Below are positions 37,488 through 44,734 of a stretch of 64,000 bases of DNA, one piece after another. The notes under the pieces were generated by a model that was not told the DNA's origin, searched no databases, and saw only the letters and a list, made by a program, of their open reading frames with translations. The position numbers and the translations under genes are program-made. The stretch is taken from assembly GCF_001665235.1 (NCBI RefSeq), contig NZ_LZSC01000038.1:62001-126000 (forward strand), read 5' to 3'. This stretch comes from Mycobacterium sp. 1100029.7 (GTDB lineage: Bacteria; Actinomycetota; Actinomycetes; Mycobacteriales; Mycobacteriaceae). The stretch's first letter is position 1. The number at the start of each line of letters is the position of its first letter.

Positions 37488-38117
37488 TCAGGAGGGCTCC
37501 ATCAGGACGTCTACGTGCCAGGGTGCGCAACGGTCGATCAGCCACATCTGGTCGGCCGGGCTGGCGAAGATGCGGGCGTGCGACGGGTCCTGGGTGAATG
37601 CCGGCCTGTTTTCGGCGGCGCATCGGTCGCCGAAGAAGACGTAGGCCTTGGTGTCGTTGCACTGCCGGGACATCCAGACCAGCCCGTCGAATCCGGCGCC
37701 GTGGGCGACCTGCGCCCAGCGCACCGTGGTGGCGTAGCTCGATGCCGGGCTGGAGGTGAGCTCGGCCGCGGTCACCCTCAAGCGTCGCAGCGCGGTGCCG
37801 TGCAGCACCGCGACGCGCAGCGGTTGCTCGACTTTGAGCCGGACCAGCACCTTGGTCGCGTATTGGTCGTAGGGGAGCAGGCCGCCGTCGGCCGGGATGT
37901 CGTGCAGCAGCGTCTCGGCGATGGCCGCCTCTTCGGTGTCCGCGGCGTAGAGGATCGGCACCACCGGCTTGCCGAAGAAGCCGAACCGGGTCCGCGCGCC
38001 ATAGCCGGGGTTGAAGTCGGTGGCGGTTCGGGTGGCCGACAGGACCCGGTAGAGCAGGTGCCCTTCCGGCAGGGTGGCGGTGGCCGGGTCGAAGGGGTCC
38101 GGCGGGCGTCTCACCAC
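37488..38117 (-). CDS. RES-domain toxin (NAD-phosphorolysing/hydrolysing type)
   Basis: The 209-residue protein carries the RES-family pattern: LLYRVLSATRTATDFNPGYGARTRFGFF (conserved Arg24), PILYAADTEEAAIAETLLHD (conserved Glu68) and the later Ser-containing SSYATTVRWAQVAHGAGFDGLVWMSRQ. Such toxins deplete NAD, as MbcT (Rv1989c) does. Two GTG codons, 38117 and 38114, are possible; the second gives a four-base overlap with the antitoxin stop. The pair is inserted between the Rv0565c-like and yajQ genes, where H37Rv has none. Confidence 0.85.
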   Translation of the reverse strand: MVRRPPDPFDPATATLPEGHLLYRVLSATRTATDFNPGYGARTRFGFFGKPVVPILYAADTEEAAIAETLLHDIPADGGLLPYDQYATKVLVRLKVEQPLRVAVLHGTALRRLRVTAAELTSSPASSYATTVRWAQVAHGAGFDGLVWMSRQCNDTKAYVFFGDRCAAENRPAFTQDPSHARIFASPADQMWLIDRCAPWHVDVLMEPS

Positions 38118-38620
38118 GAGACGTTCAGCGCCTCCGCGGCCACCGCGACCACGTGGTCCGGGTCAGCCGTCAGATGGTCGACGGGCCGGTCGCCGTCCAG
38201 GTAGGTGGTCGGGGAGCACAACCACTGCACCAGGCCCGCTTCCGACCAGCCGCTGTCGTCAGCGACCTCGAGCAGGCGGCCGATGACGGCCAGTGGCTTG
38301 CCGTCCGGTCCGAACTGGAAGCCGGGATAGCCGAGGTAGTTGCCCTGACGGACCGCGAGCAACGTCTTGTTGCGCCGCGCGGTGGTGGCCAGGTTGCGCG
38401 GCGCGCTGGACCGTGAACCCATCCGTTTGCCCGCTTCGGTGCTGGTCAGCATCCCGAACTCGGCCTCGATGCGGGCGTAGAGGTTCAGCTCGGCCTGCAC
38501 GGCCCGCGCGACCGCGGGTTCGGTGTAGACCGTGACCGACGACAGGGCGACACCGACGGCGTGAGCGCTCTCGCGAAGCCGCCGGTTCGCGGCGTCCAGC
38601 TCGGCGACCGTGGGGGTCAT
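38111..38620 (-). CDS. Xre/MbcA-type antitoxin of RES toxin
   Basis: The 169-residue protein has an N-terminal helical part (TPTVAELDAANRRLRESAHAVG), a central Xre/ParS-like segment (RIEAEFGMLTSTEAGKRMGSRSS) and a C-terminal toxin-binding domain (GRLLEVADDSGWSEAGLVQWLCSPTTYLDGDRPVDHL). Its W-x-tPn-LdG-rPvd pattern is that of the DUF2384 antitoxin family. ATG 38620 has AGGAG about five bases upstream and a promoter at 38651-38656; the GTG at 38647 has neither. Its stop overlaps the toxin start. MbcA in M. tuberculosis plays this role. Confidence 0.82.
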   Translation of the reverse strand: MTPTVAELDAANRRLRESAHAVGVALSSVTVYTEPAVARAVQAELNLYARIEAEFGMLTSTEAGKRMGSRSSAPRNLATTARRNKTLLAVRQGNYLGYPGFQFGPDGKPLAVIGRLLEVADDSGWSEAGLVQWLCSPTTYLDGDRPVDHLTADPDHVVAVAAEALNVSW

Positions 38621-38633
38621 ATCGGCTCCTGCA

Positions 38634-38670
38634 TTCGGTTCGTGCACTCCAGATTACTGCACGAACCGAA
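38634..38670. promoter_or_regulatory. inverted-repeat operator of the RES-Xre pair with embedded -10
   Basis: A perfect thirteen-base inverted repeat TTCGGTTCGTGCA (38634-38646) / TGCACGAACCGAA (38658-38670) has an 11-bp spacer. On the minus strand the spacer holds TAATCT (38656-38651), a TANNNT -10 box, so a bound repressor would cover the promoter. The A/T-rich spacer and its placement 14 bases before the ATG fit an autoregulated toxin-antitoxin operon. Confidence 0.7.
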
Positions 38671-38708
38671 CGCTCGGATCTCCCCGAGCGTGGCGAACCC
38701 CTCCCTAC

Positions 38709-38776
38709 CGCTCGCGAGCGTAAGCGCACTGCGAAAAATCGAGCGCAATTTCGCAGCCTGCTTACGCTCGCGAGCG
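38709..38776. terminator. 68-bp palindrome downstream of yajQ
   Basis: CGCTCGCGAGCGTAAGC (38709-38725) and its exact reverse complement (38760-38776) form 17-base arms. A three-base mismatch follows, then a second perfect eight-base stem CTGCGAAA / TTTCGCAG (38729-38736, 38749-38756) with a twelve-base loop. It lies 20 bases beyond the yajQ stop, before the toxin-antitoxin promoter. A terminator role fits, although there is no T-tract; a REP-like mobile palindrome is the alternative. Confidence 0.6.
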
Positions 38777-38796
38777 CGAGATCCCCCAGCTGGGCG

Positions 38797-39288
38797 CTAG
38801 CGGTAGTTGACGAACTGCAGCGCGACGTCCAGGTCAGCGCCCCGCAGCAGCGCCTGCACGGCCTGCAGGTCATCGCGCTTCTTGCTGCTGACCCGGATCT
38901 CGTCGCCCTGGATCTGCGCCTTGACGCCCTTGGGCCCCTCATCGCGGATGAGCTTGGTGATCTTCTTGGCGTTCTCGCTGTCGATGCCCTGCTTGAGGGT
39001 GCCGGTGACCTTGAAGGTCTTGCCGGAGGGCTGCGGTTCCCCCGCGTCGAAAGCCTTCATCGAGATGTCGCGACGGATCAGCTTTTCCTTGAAGACGTCG
39101 ATCGCTGCCTTGATGCGCTCTTCGGTGGACGAGGTGAGCTCGACCGCCTCTTCGCCCTTCCAGGCGATCGTGGTGTCGGTGCCGCGGAAGTCGAAGCGGG
39201 TGGAGAGTTCCTTGGCCGCCTGGTTCAGCGCGTTGTCGACCTCTTGCCGGTCGAACTTGCTGACGATGTCGAACGATGAGTCAGCCAT
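38797..39288 (-). CDS. yajQ: YajQ-family cyclic-di-GMP/nucleic-acid-binding protein (Rv0566c)
   Basis: The 163-residue protein, the length of Rv0566c, begins [37 protein letters not shown], the YajQ/UPF0234 hallmark. The C-terminus shows [46 protein letters not shown]. YajQ proteins have two ferredoxin-like domains and bind c-di-GMP in some bacteria; the role in mycobacteria is unclear. ATG 39288 has GAAGGG about seven bases upstream. It is divergent from tRNA-Tyr. Confidence 0.94.
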   Translation of the reverse strand: MADSSFDIVSKFDRQEVDNALNQAAKELSTRFDFRGTDTTIAWKGEEAVELTSSTEERIKAAIDVFKEKLIRRDISMKAFDAGEPQPSGKTFKVTGTLKQGIDSENAKKITKLIRDEGPKGVKAQIQGDEIRVSSKKRDDLQAVQALLRGADLDVALQFVNYR

Positions 39289-39330
39289 GCGATCGCCCTT
39301 CCGTGTTGATTGCGGGTTGCTCCTAGCCGT

Positions 39331-39361
39331 TTGTGAAATGTCTACCCGCTCGTTGTACCCT
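39331..39361 (+). promoter_or_regulatory. probable promoter of tRNA-Tyr
   Basis: TTGTGA (39331-39336) and TACCCT (39356-39361, TANNNT) are separated by 19 bases, slightly long, and place the transcript start within a base or two of the tRNA 5' end. Confidence 0.4.
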
Positions 39362-39368
39362 GCTAGGC

Positions 39369-39454
39369 GGCAGGTTGCCCGAGCGGCCAATGGGAGCGGA
39401 CTGTAAATCCGTCGGCTTACGCCTACACTGGTTCGAATCCAGTACCTGCCACCA
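39369..39454 (+). tRNA. tyrT: tRNA-Tyr (GTA)
   Basis: The sequence folds as a class II tRNA: acceptor GGCAGGT / ACCTGCC, anticodon stem GCGGA / TCCGT with loop CTGTAAA (anticodon GTA at 39403-39405), a long variable arm, and T-loop GTTCGAATC. Discriminator A at 39451 and an encoded CCA at 39452-39454. It decodes UAU/UAC. H37Rv also has a tRNA-Tyr after Rv0566c. Synteny ends right here. Confidence 0.96.
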
Positions 39455-39490
39455 CAGTTCAGTGCTGGCTACTCCATCGGCGCCGTTACT

Positions 39491-39518
39491 CTCGGCAACG
39501 ATCTTGCCGAGAACTTTT
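39491..39518 (+). terminator. intrinsic terminator after tRNA-Tyr
   Basis: CTCGGCAA (39491-39498), a five-base loop and TTGCCGAG (39504-39511) form a perfect eight-base stem, followed by AACTTTT (39512-39518). This is a classic rho-independent terminator for the tRNA transcript. Between it and 39645 I see no gene. Confidence 0.7.
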
Positions 39519-39645
39519 CGTGCACCAATGGTGTGCCACGGAACACTGGCGAAGTGCCTGTGCGATCAGTCCCAAGGACCGACAGAAGTGGGCGCGCTGC
39601 TCATCGCGCTACCGCCGCGCGCAGCACACTGGACGTATCGCTGCC

Positions 39646-40590
39646 TCAGCGGGCCGGAGGCACCTCCGCGAAACCCGGCACTCCTGCGTCGGCAACGGAA
39701 TTGAACCGGTGGCGAGTGTCGCGTCGCTCGTTGATTTCACGGATCGCACTTTCCGGTAGCGCGCTGACATCGAAGTTCTCGCTGATGCGGTGCGGTTTGA
39801 CCGACGAGGTCAGAACGGCGCTGCCGCGCTGAATTCCCCAGGCCAGCAACACTTGTGCGGGCGTCTTGCCGAAACGCCGGGCCATCTCGACAATCAGCGG
39901 ATCGTCGAGTAGCCGCGGCTCCAGCGCATGTCCCAACGAGGCGAACGCCAGCAGGACGATGCCGTGTGTCGTGCACAGCTCATGCAGTTCCCATTGCGGG
40001 TGATAAGGGTGTGCCTCGACCTGGACGACCGACGGCTTGATCCGGGCGGCATCGACGATCTTGCGGGTGCTTTCGACACCGATGTCGGACAGCCCGATCG
40101 CACGGGTAAGTCCCGCGTCGACAAGGGATTCCATCGCACCCCAGGTGTCTTCCAACGTGACTCCGTCGTCGTAGATGACGGCACCGTGCGCGTCGCGGGG
40201 GTCTTGGTCGTCCCCCGGCTGGAACGCGAACGGCGTGTGCACCAGATACAGATCGACGGCGTCAAGACCGAGTCGGTCCAGGCTGGCCTGTAGCGCCGGC
40301 CGGACACGTTCGGGTCGATGGTTGTTATTCCATAGCTTCGTCGTGACGAAGAGATCCTCGCGGCGGACCGTACCCGCGGCGAACAACTCCTGGAGCGCCG
40401 AGCCCACTTCGGCCTCGTTCTGGTAGCGCTCGGCGGCATCGAGGTGGCGGAATCCCACCTCGACCGCGGTCTTGACGGCGTTGCGGGTCTGGCCGCGCTC
40501 CGAGAGCGACGTCCCGAACCCGAGCGCCGGAATCCGGCCGCCGTTGTTCAATGCGAATCTGTGTTGGTTGAGTTTTTCGACGGTTTCCAT
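39646..40590 (-). CDS. aldo/keto reductase with full catalytic tetrad
   Basis: The 314-residue AKR has FRHLDAAERYQNEAEVG with Asp51 and Tyr56, FVTTKLW with Lys85 and YLVHTPF with His118, so the catalytic tetrad is complete. The C-terminal SSVKPHRISENFDV is the NADPH-binding segment of AKR3/AKR5-like reductases. ATG 40590 has AGGAGG about nine bases upstream. It lies 20 bases after the isochorismatase-like gene on the same strand, so they form an operon. Substrate unknown; probably a carbonyl compound tied to the hydrolase. Confidence 0.88.
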   Translation of the reverse strand: METVEKLNQHRFALNNGGRIPALGFGTSLSERGQTRNAVKTAVEVGFRHLDAAERYQNEAEVGSALQELFAAGTVRREDLFVTTKLWNNNHRPERVRPALQASLDRLGLDAVDLYLVHTPFAFQPGDDQDPRDAHGAVIYDDGVTLEDTWGAMESLVDAGLTRAIGLSDIGVESTRKIVDAARIKPSVVQVEAHPYHPQWELHELCTTHGIVLLAFASLGHALEPRLLDDPLIVEMARRFGKTPAQVLLAWGIQRGSAVLTSSVKPHRISENFDVSALPESAIREINERRDTRHRFNSVADAGVPGFAEVPPAR

Positions 40591-40610
40591 TTCGTTCGAC
40601 CTCCTTGTGG

Positions 40611-41336
40611 TCAAAAACTCTGCCGCACAACGTGTTTCGTCAAATGCGCGACCGCCTCTGCGGTGGTCCAGATTGCGCTGGCGAGGAATCGGAAGTTCAC
40701 CAGGGCTGCCAGGTATCCGTCGCCTTCGGGCAGACGCGGGCCCGCGGTGGCGTCCTTGACGACGGCGACTTCGAAGCCCTGCTCGATGAGCTCGCGCAGA
40801 TGGCCTTCGACGCACAGGTTGGCTGCCATCCCCGCCAGGACGACTTGGCTGACGCCGCGTTTGCGCAACTGCAGCACAAGGTCGTTCGACTCTGGGCCCA
40901 CGATTTTGTGGGGCGAGGCGATCACGGTACGACCGTCGTGGATGTGGGCGCGATAGGCGGGCAGGAAGTCGGCGCCGGAGCCGGCGAACCCGTCGGCTGC
41001 GTAAGCATCCCGACGCTCGAACATGCCCACGCTGCTCATGAACTGCTCGAGCGGATCGCCGAAGCGCCACTGACTGTCGGTCGGGTAGAAGTAGTGCGGA
41101 GATATCGCGACCGTGATGCCCGCAAGCTTCGCGGCGTCGAACAGTTCGCCGATGTGCGCGACGGTGTCGTTGTCGCGGACGCTGTCACCGAACACTGCCC
41201 ATGAAGCTCCCTCGTGACTGAGGAAATCGATCTGCGGATCGGTGACGACGAGGGCGGCGTGCTCGTGCTCGAGCACAAAGCCGGAGCCGGGTAGCGCGGG
41301 GTGCCGTGGTTCGGCGTACCGGGACAGATCGGTCAT
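40611..41336 (-). CDS. isochorismatase-like cysteine hydrolase
   Basis: The 241-residue protein has the triad of the isochorismatase superfamily: Asp33 in VVTDPQIDFL, Lys144 in SPHKIVGPESNDL and Cys175 in AGMAANLCVEGH, which belongs to the cysteine amidohydrolase branch. It may hydrolyse an amide, N-carbamoyl compound or related substrate. It starts at ATG 41336 with GGAAGGA upstream and a TetR-type operator in its promoter. It leads the operon with the aldo/keto reductase. True isochorismate as substrate is not implied. Confidence 0.87.
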   Translation of the reverse strand: MTDLSRYAEPRHPALPGSGFVLEHEHAALVVTDPQIDFLSHEGASWAVFGDSVRDNDTVAHIGELFDAAKLAGITVAISPHYFYPTDSQWRFGDPLEQFMSSVGMFERRDAYAADGFAGSGADFLPAYRAHIHDGRTVIASPHKIVGPESNDLVLQLRKRGVSQVVLAGMAANLCVEGHLRELIEQGFEVAVVKDATAGPRLPEGDGYLAALVNFRFLASAIWTTAEAVAHLTKHVVRQSF

Positions 41337-41365
41337 CGGGGAGGTCCTTCCGAGGCGTTGCCGTA

Positions 41366-41395
41366 ACTATAGATGACCAGTCGTCTATAAATCAA
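41366..41395 (-). promoter_or_regulatory. promoter with TetR operator in the spacer (hydrolase-AKR operon)
   Basis: On the minus strand TTGATT (41395-41390) and TATAGT (41371-41366) are separated by 18 bp. A 22-bp near-palindrome (41368-41389, half-site TATAGAYGAC) fills the spacer and touches the -10, so a bound dimer would block polymerase. The same TAG-N2-GACCRGTC-N2-CTA pattern recurs at 42030-42049 before the adjacent tetR gene. Confidence 0.72.
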
Positions 41396-41429
41396 GACCT
41401 GGACAGACCTTGCTCGCCACGCGACGAAA

Positions 41430-42020
41430 TCAGTGCAGAAGTGCCGGCACGGTGACCGTCTCGAACCGTTCGTACGGCGCGCGACTGCGGGTGACCTTCC
41501 CGCGCAGTGCCGCGCCTTCCCACGATTCGATCAGCAATGACGCCAGCTCACCCGGATCGACGTCGGCGCGGATACCGCCCGAGCGGCCCTGTCCGGATTG
41601 CACACATGCGGTGAGCGCGGCGCCCCAGCGGTCGAGGATGTCGATGAGTTCGGCTCGCACCTGCTCGCTGGAGCCACCGAGCTCGAGCGACAGGTTGCCG
41701 ACCAGGCAACCGAGTAGGAACTCGCCCGCCTCGTGCTCGTCGGCGAGCGCATGGAAGAAGTGGGTGATCCGTTCCTCCGCTCGTCCTTCTGCGTCGAGGA
41801 TCGGCAGCACCCGCTTTTCGATGTCGGACCAGTAGTGGTCGAGCACCGCGGCGGCGAAAGCCTCCTTGCTGGGGAAGTAGGCGTAGAACGATCCTTTTGG
41901 CACGCCCGCGGCGTCGGTGATGTCTTTGACGCCGCTGGCTGAGAAGCCGCGTGCGTGTACCAGGCTCAACCCCGCCGCAAGCAGGCGGCGGCGCACGTCA
42001 GGATTCGGCGGCCGTGGCAT
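41430..42020 (-). CDS. TetR-family regulator of the hydrolase-AKR operon
   Basis: The 196-residue protein starts MPRPPNPDVRRRLLAAGLSLVHARGFSASGVKDITDAAGVPKGSFYAYFPSKEAFAAAVLDHYW, a complete TetR helix-turn-helix (recognition helix PKGSFYAYFPSK) typical of the AcrR/NemR-like group. The C-terminal domain probably binds a small ligand. A palindrome sits ten bases upstream of its start and a matching one in the promoter of the adjacent operon, so it probably represses both. All three genes lie on the same strand. Confidence 0.88.
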   Translation of the reverse strand: MPRPPNPDVRRRLLAAGLSLVHARGFSASGVKDITDAAGVPKGSFYAYFPSKEAFAAAVLDHYWSDIEKRVLPILDAEGRAEERITHFFHALADEHEAGEFLLGCLVGNLSLELGGSSEQVRAELIDILDRWGAALTACVQSGQGRSGGIRADVDPGELASLLIESWEGAALRGKVTRSRAPYERFETVTVPALLH

Positions 42021-42029
42021 AGTTCGATA

Positions 42030-42049
42030 TTAGCCGACCGGTCGCCTAA
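42030..42049. promoter_or_regulatory. palindromic TetR operator upstream of tetR
   Basis: TTAGCCGACCGGTCGCCTAA is a 20-bp palindrome with one mismatched pair around the core CGACCGGTCG. It lies ten bases before the tetR ATG and shares TAG-N-YGACCRGTCG-N-CTA with the site at 41368-41389, pointing to autorepression. Confidence 0.65.
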
Positions 42050-42057
42050 CAAAGGTT

Positions 42058-42228
42058 TCAGCAGCGAGCGCCCGGCCCCTGCACGACCAACCCCATGCAG
42101 TTGCTCCGGCAGCGGATACGGTGGATGATCCTGCCGACGGTGTCTCCCCGCGAGGAGTACTGGTACCAGACCAAGGCATCGGCCAGGCCTTGGCACTTCC
42201 GGCACTTTTCGGTTTCACGTTTGTACAT
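42058..42228 (-). CDS. small Cys-rich protein, possible zinc ribbon
   Basis: A 56-residue product (MYKRETEKCRKCQGLADALVWYQ then RIIHRIRCRSNCMG) has cysteines at 9, 12, 40, 44 and 56, arranged CxxC-x27-CxxxC. This spacing fits a zinc-binding fold. ATG 42228 has a perfect GGAGG six bases upstream, a strong argument for a real gene; a longer in-frame start at 42267 (TTG) lacks one. The body is rich in Arg and Lys, suggesting a nucleic-acid-binding role. I do not recognise the family. Confidence 0.6.
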   Translation of the reverse strand: MYKRETEKCRKCQGLADALVWYQYSSRGDTVGRIIHRIRCRSNCMGLVVQGPGARC

Positions 42229-42633
42229 TGGAGTCCTCCATCCTGGGGAGTGGGGGGAATCGTCCAACGCTGGGCGACTTAATCGAAATTACATCAGCAT
42301 TATTAGCGCGGCACTTGTCCACGCCGAGAGTTATTCAATTTAAACACTAGCGACATCGGCGCAGCTCAGCCGCAACATGACTGATACATTCAGGCACCGC
42401 TCGGTGTTGAATCGAAGCTTTGTTGATTAGCGGCCACTGCGTTATACGGAAAAGACAATTGTCGTAACCGGATTCAGACTGGCAGCACCGCATGGGCGCC
42501 GACGGAGGGCCAGCACCGCAAACTATGCGCGAGGCGACCCGGCCACAGCGGGCTGGCGACAGCGAAGAGTAATGGCTTGCGGCACAGTTTGTTTCGCGAT
42601 CGCAGGTACCGCAGTTCTGGGTGGCGACCGAGG
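42229..42633. other. gene-free, AT-richer gap
   Basis: This 405-base gap between the small Cys-rich gene and the molybdoenzyme stop contains AT-rich stretches at about 42280-42345 (TTAAATTG, TAATAATGC on the minus strand) that could hold the promoter of the small gene. I find no convincing CDS, RNA gene or repeat in the rest. Confidence 0.5.
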
Positions 42634-44619
42634 TCAGGCCGGATGCAGGCTGACGGCGATGCCGGAGTAGCGGACCATGCCGGTCACCACGTCGATGTCG
42701 TCCTTGTTGGTCAGGCGATTGACGTTGGCGGCATGGTGGCCGTGCGGAATCGACACGGCGCCGCGCCGCATCGCTTCGTCCACTTTCGCGATGCCGGTGA
42801 GCTCCCCGTTGGCGCTGCGCACGGTGACCGGCCGGCCACTCACGATGCCCGCGGCGTCGCCGTCCTGCGGATTGATCAGTATCTCCGGCGGCTCGCCGAG
42901 AAAATCCAACTGCCCGTTGAGCTTTCGTCGCTGACGTCGGGGCACCATCACCAGCGGCGGCGGGGGCTCGAGTGCGGCCAGCTGATCGACCAGCAGCGGC
43001 GGGGCCAGCCGCCATCCGCCCATCCGCCCGATGTGGTCGTCGACCCACGCCGCGGGCAGCTCACGCGGGACTTCCGCCCATCCCGTCGCTGCCACCTCGT
43101 CGTATTTGGTCCGCGCGCCGGCCAGCAGCACGGCCAGCACGTCGTCGTCGGAACTGCTGTCCGGGTTTCCAAGACTGCCGAGGTCGTAGCCGAGCCGCCT
43201 GCCGAGTTCGGCGAATACCCACCACATCGAGCGCCGCTCGCCAACCGGCTCGACGACCGCCGAACTGTACTGCACCGAAACATGCGAGCTGAGGATGTCG
43301 TGAATGGTGATGTCGGGCCGCTCCAACGGATCCTTGGTCGGCAGCACGTGCGTGGCCAACTCGGTGGTCTCGTTGTTGATGATCTCGGTGGTGGCGAACA
43401 CCTCGAGGTTCTGCAGCGCCGGGATCAGCTTGCCGGTCTCCGGAAACGAGGTGACCAGGCTGCCGCCGACGTTGATCAGGGCGCGGATGTTGCCGGCCGC
43501 GATCTCGTCGGGCAACACCGCACATGGCCATTCGTTGATGAACGCCTGGGCCTCCGGCCGGCTGCGCGGACCGGGACCGAATGACCCCTCGATCGGTGTG
43601 ACGGGCAGGAACTCACCGAAAGTCTCGAGCTGGTAGGCGAATCCGGGATGAAACCAGGTGCCGCCGGGCTGGTTCATCGCGCCGGTGAGGATCATCAGCA
43701 CCCAGGCCAGCCACTGCGTGACGTTCGCGCGCTCCGCCGTCATCGTCACGCCGGTGCCGGTTTCCACCGCGACGCACTTGGCGGCGCGCACCGCCGCACA
43801 CAGGCGGGCCAGCTCGGCGACCGGCACGTCGGCCAACGCCGCGGCATGCTCCAGGGTGAACGGTTCGACCGCCGCGGCCAGATCGTCGACGCCCTGGACG
43901 GGCACCTCCGCCCTCCTGCCGTCGCGCAGGATCTCGCGCACCAGATAGGCCAGCACGGCGTGATCGGTGCTCGGGCGCGCCGCCAGATGACCCGAGGCAA
44001 GCCGCGCGGTCTCGGTGCGCCGCGGGTCGATCACCCACACTTGTCCGCGCTTGGCGATCTCGCGCACCGTGCCGGTGGGGTTGGGCATCGATATCGCATG
44101 ACCATGCGACACAACCGGATTGACGCCGACGAGCAACAGAAAGTCGCAGTTGTCCAGATCGGTGCGGCCGGACAGGCCCATGAATCCGCCCACCAAATCG
44201 GAGACCAGCGGCTTGGCGGTGCCGTCGATGGTCAGCGGGCTGAACTTCGCCGGTGTGCCGATCGCGGCATGCAGCGCTTCGGCCATCCGGAATCCGGCGC
44301 TCTCCATCGTGCTGAAGTAGAAGCCGACCGATTCTGGACCGTGCCGGTCGATGATGTCCTTCAGTCGGGTGCCGAGGTCGTCCAGGCAGGCATCCCAGGT
44401 GGTGTCGTGTAATTGGCCGTCGACCCGGATCCGTGGGCGCTCGAGCCGATCCGGGTGGTGATGTAACAGCGGCAGCGCGCGCCCCTTCGGACAGCAGTAA
44501 CCCTGCGAGAACGGATGGTCGTGATCGCCGCGCACGCGGACCACCTCGTCACCGTCGACGTCGACGAGAATGCCGCATACCGACGTGCAGATACGACAAA
44601 AGCTGCGCACCGTTTTCAT
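42634..44619 (-). CDS. molybdopterin (bis-MGD) oxidoreductase with N-terminal [4Fe-4S] site
   Basis: The 661-residue protein starts MKTVRSFCRICTSVCGILVDVDGDEVVRVRGD, with the cluster motif Cys8-x2-Cys11-x3-Cys15 and a fourth Cys at 42/43 in GYCCPKGRAL. The MGD-binding segments (FLLLVGVNPVVSHGHAISM; WVIDPRRTETARLASGH; TGAMNQPGGTWFHPGF) and the C-terminal cap (GRPVTVRSANGELTG; RRGAVSIPHGHHAANVNRLTNKDDIDVVTG) match the DMSO-reductase family. No twin-arginine signal, so it is cytosolic. Its residue ligating Mo is not obvious. It is the last gene of the mycofactocin-SDR operon, 115 bases from the next. Confidence 0.88.
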   Translation of the reverse strand: MKTVRSFCRICTSVCGILVDVDGDEVVRVRGDHDHPFSQGYCCPKGRALPLLHHHPDRLERPRIRVDGQLHDTTWDACLDDLGTRLKDIIDRHGPESVGFYFSTMESAGFRMAEALHAAIGTPAKFSPLTIDGTAKPLVSDLVGGFMGLSGRTDLDNCDFLLLVGVNPVVSHGHAISMPNPTGTVREIAKRGQVWVIDPRRTETARLASGHLAARPSTDHAVLAYLVREILRDGRRAEVPVQGVDDLAAAVEPFTLEHAAALADVPVAELARLCAAVRAAKCVAVETGTGVTMTAERANVTQWLAWVLMILTGAMNQPGGTWFHPGFAYQLETFGEFLPVTPIEGSFGPGPRSRPEAQAFINEWPCAVLPDEIAAGNIRALINVGGSLVTSFPETGKLIPALQNLEVFATTEIINNETTELATHVLPTKDPLERPDITIHDILSSHVSVQYSSAVVEPVGERRSMWWVFAELGRRLGYDLGSLGNPDSSSDDDVLAVLLAGARTKYDEVAATGWAEVPRELPAAWVDDHIGRMGGWRLAPPLLVDQLAALEPPPPLVMVPRRQRRKLNGQLDFLGEPPEILINPQDGDAAGIVSGRPVTVRSANGELTGIAKVDEAMRRGAVSIPHGHHAANVNRLTNKDDIDVVTGMVRYSGIAVSLHPA

Positions 44620-44734
44620 ACATCGATAACGTACTCTCGGCCACGGAGAAGCACTATCACTATTTTGGTAATGGCATTTCCGGCCTACTCAAAGCCGAGA
44701 GCGCTCCTTCGATGCGGACAAGACGCGATCGCCG

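Noticed and set aside
36330..38204. 624-residue plus-strand frame
   Set aside because: Antisense to the monooxygenase and RES toxin genes, which both have clear motifs; no motif on this strand.
39455..39645. Phage or island integration site with integrase
   Set aside because: No integrase, no direct repeat of the tRNA end; only a terminator is present.
42347..43048. 233-residue minus-strand frame in the gap and molybdoenzyme end
   Set aside because: Out of frame with the molybdoenzyme and Arg/Gly/Ala-rich without motif.
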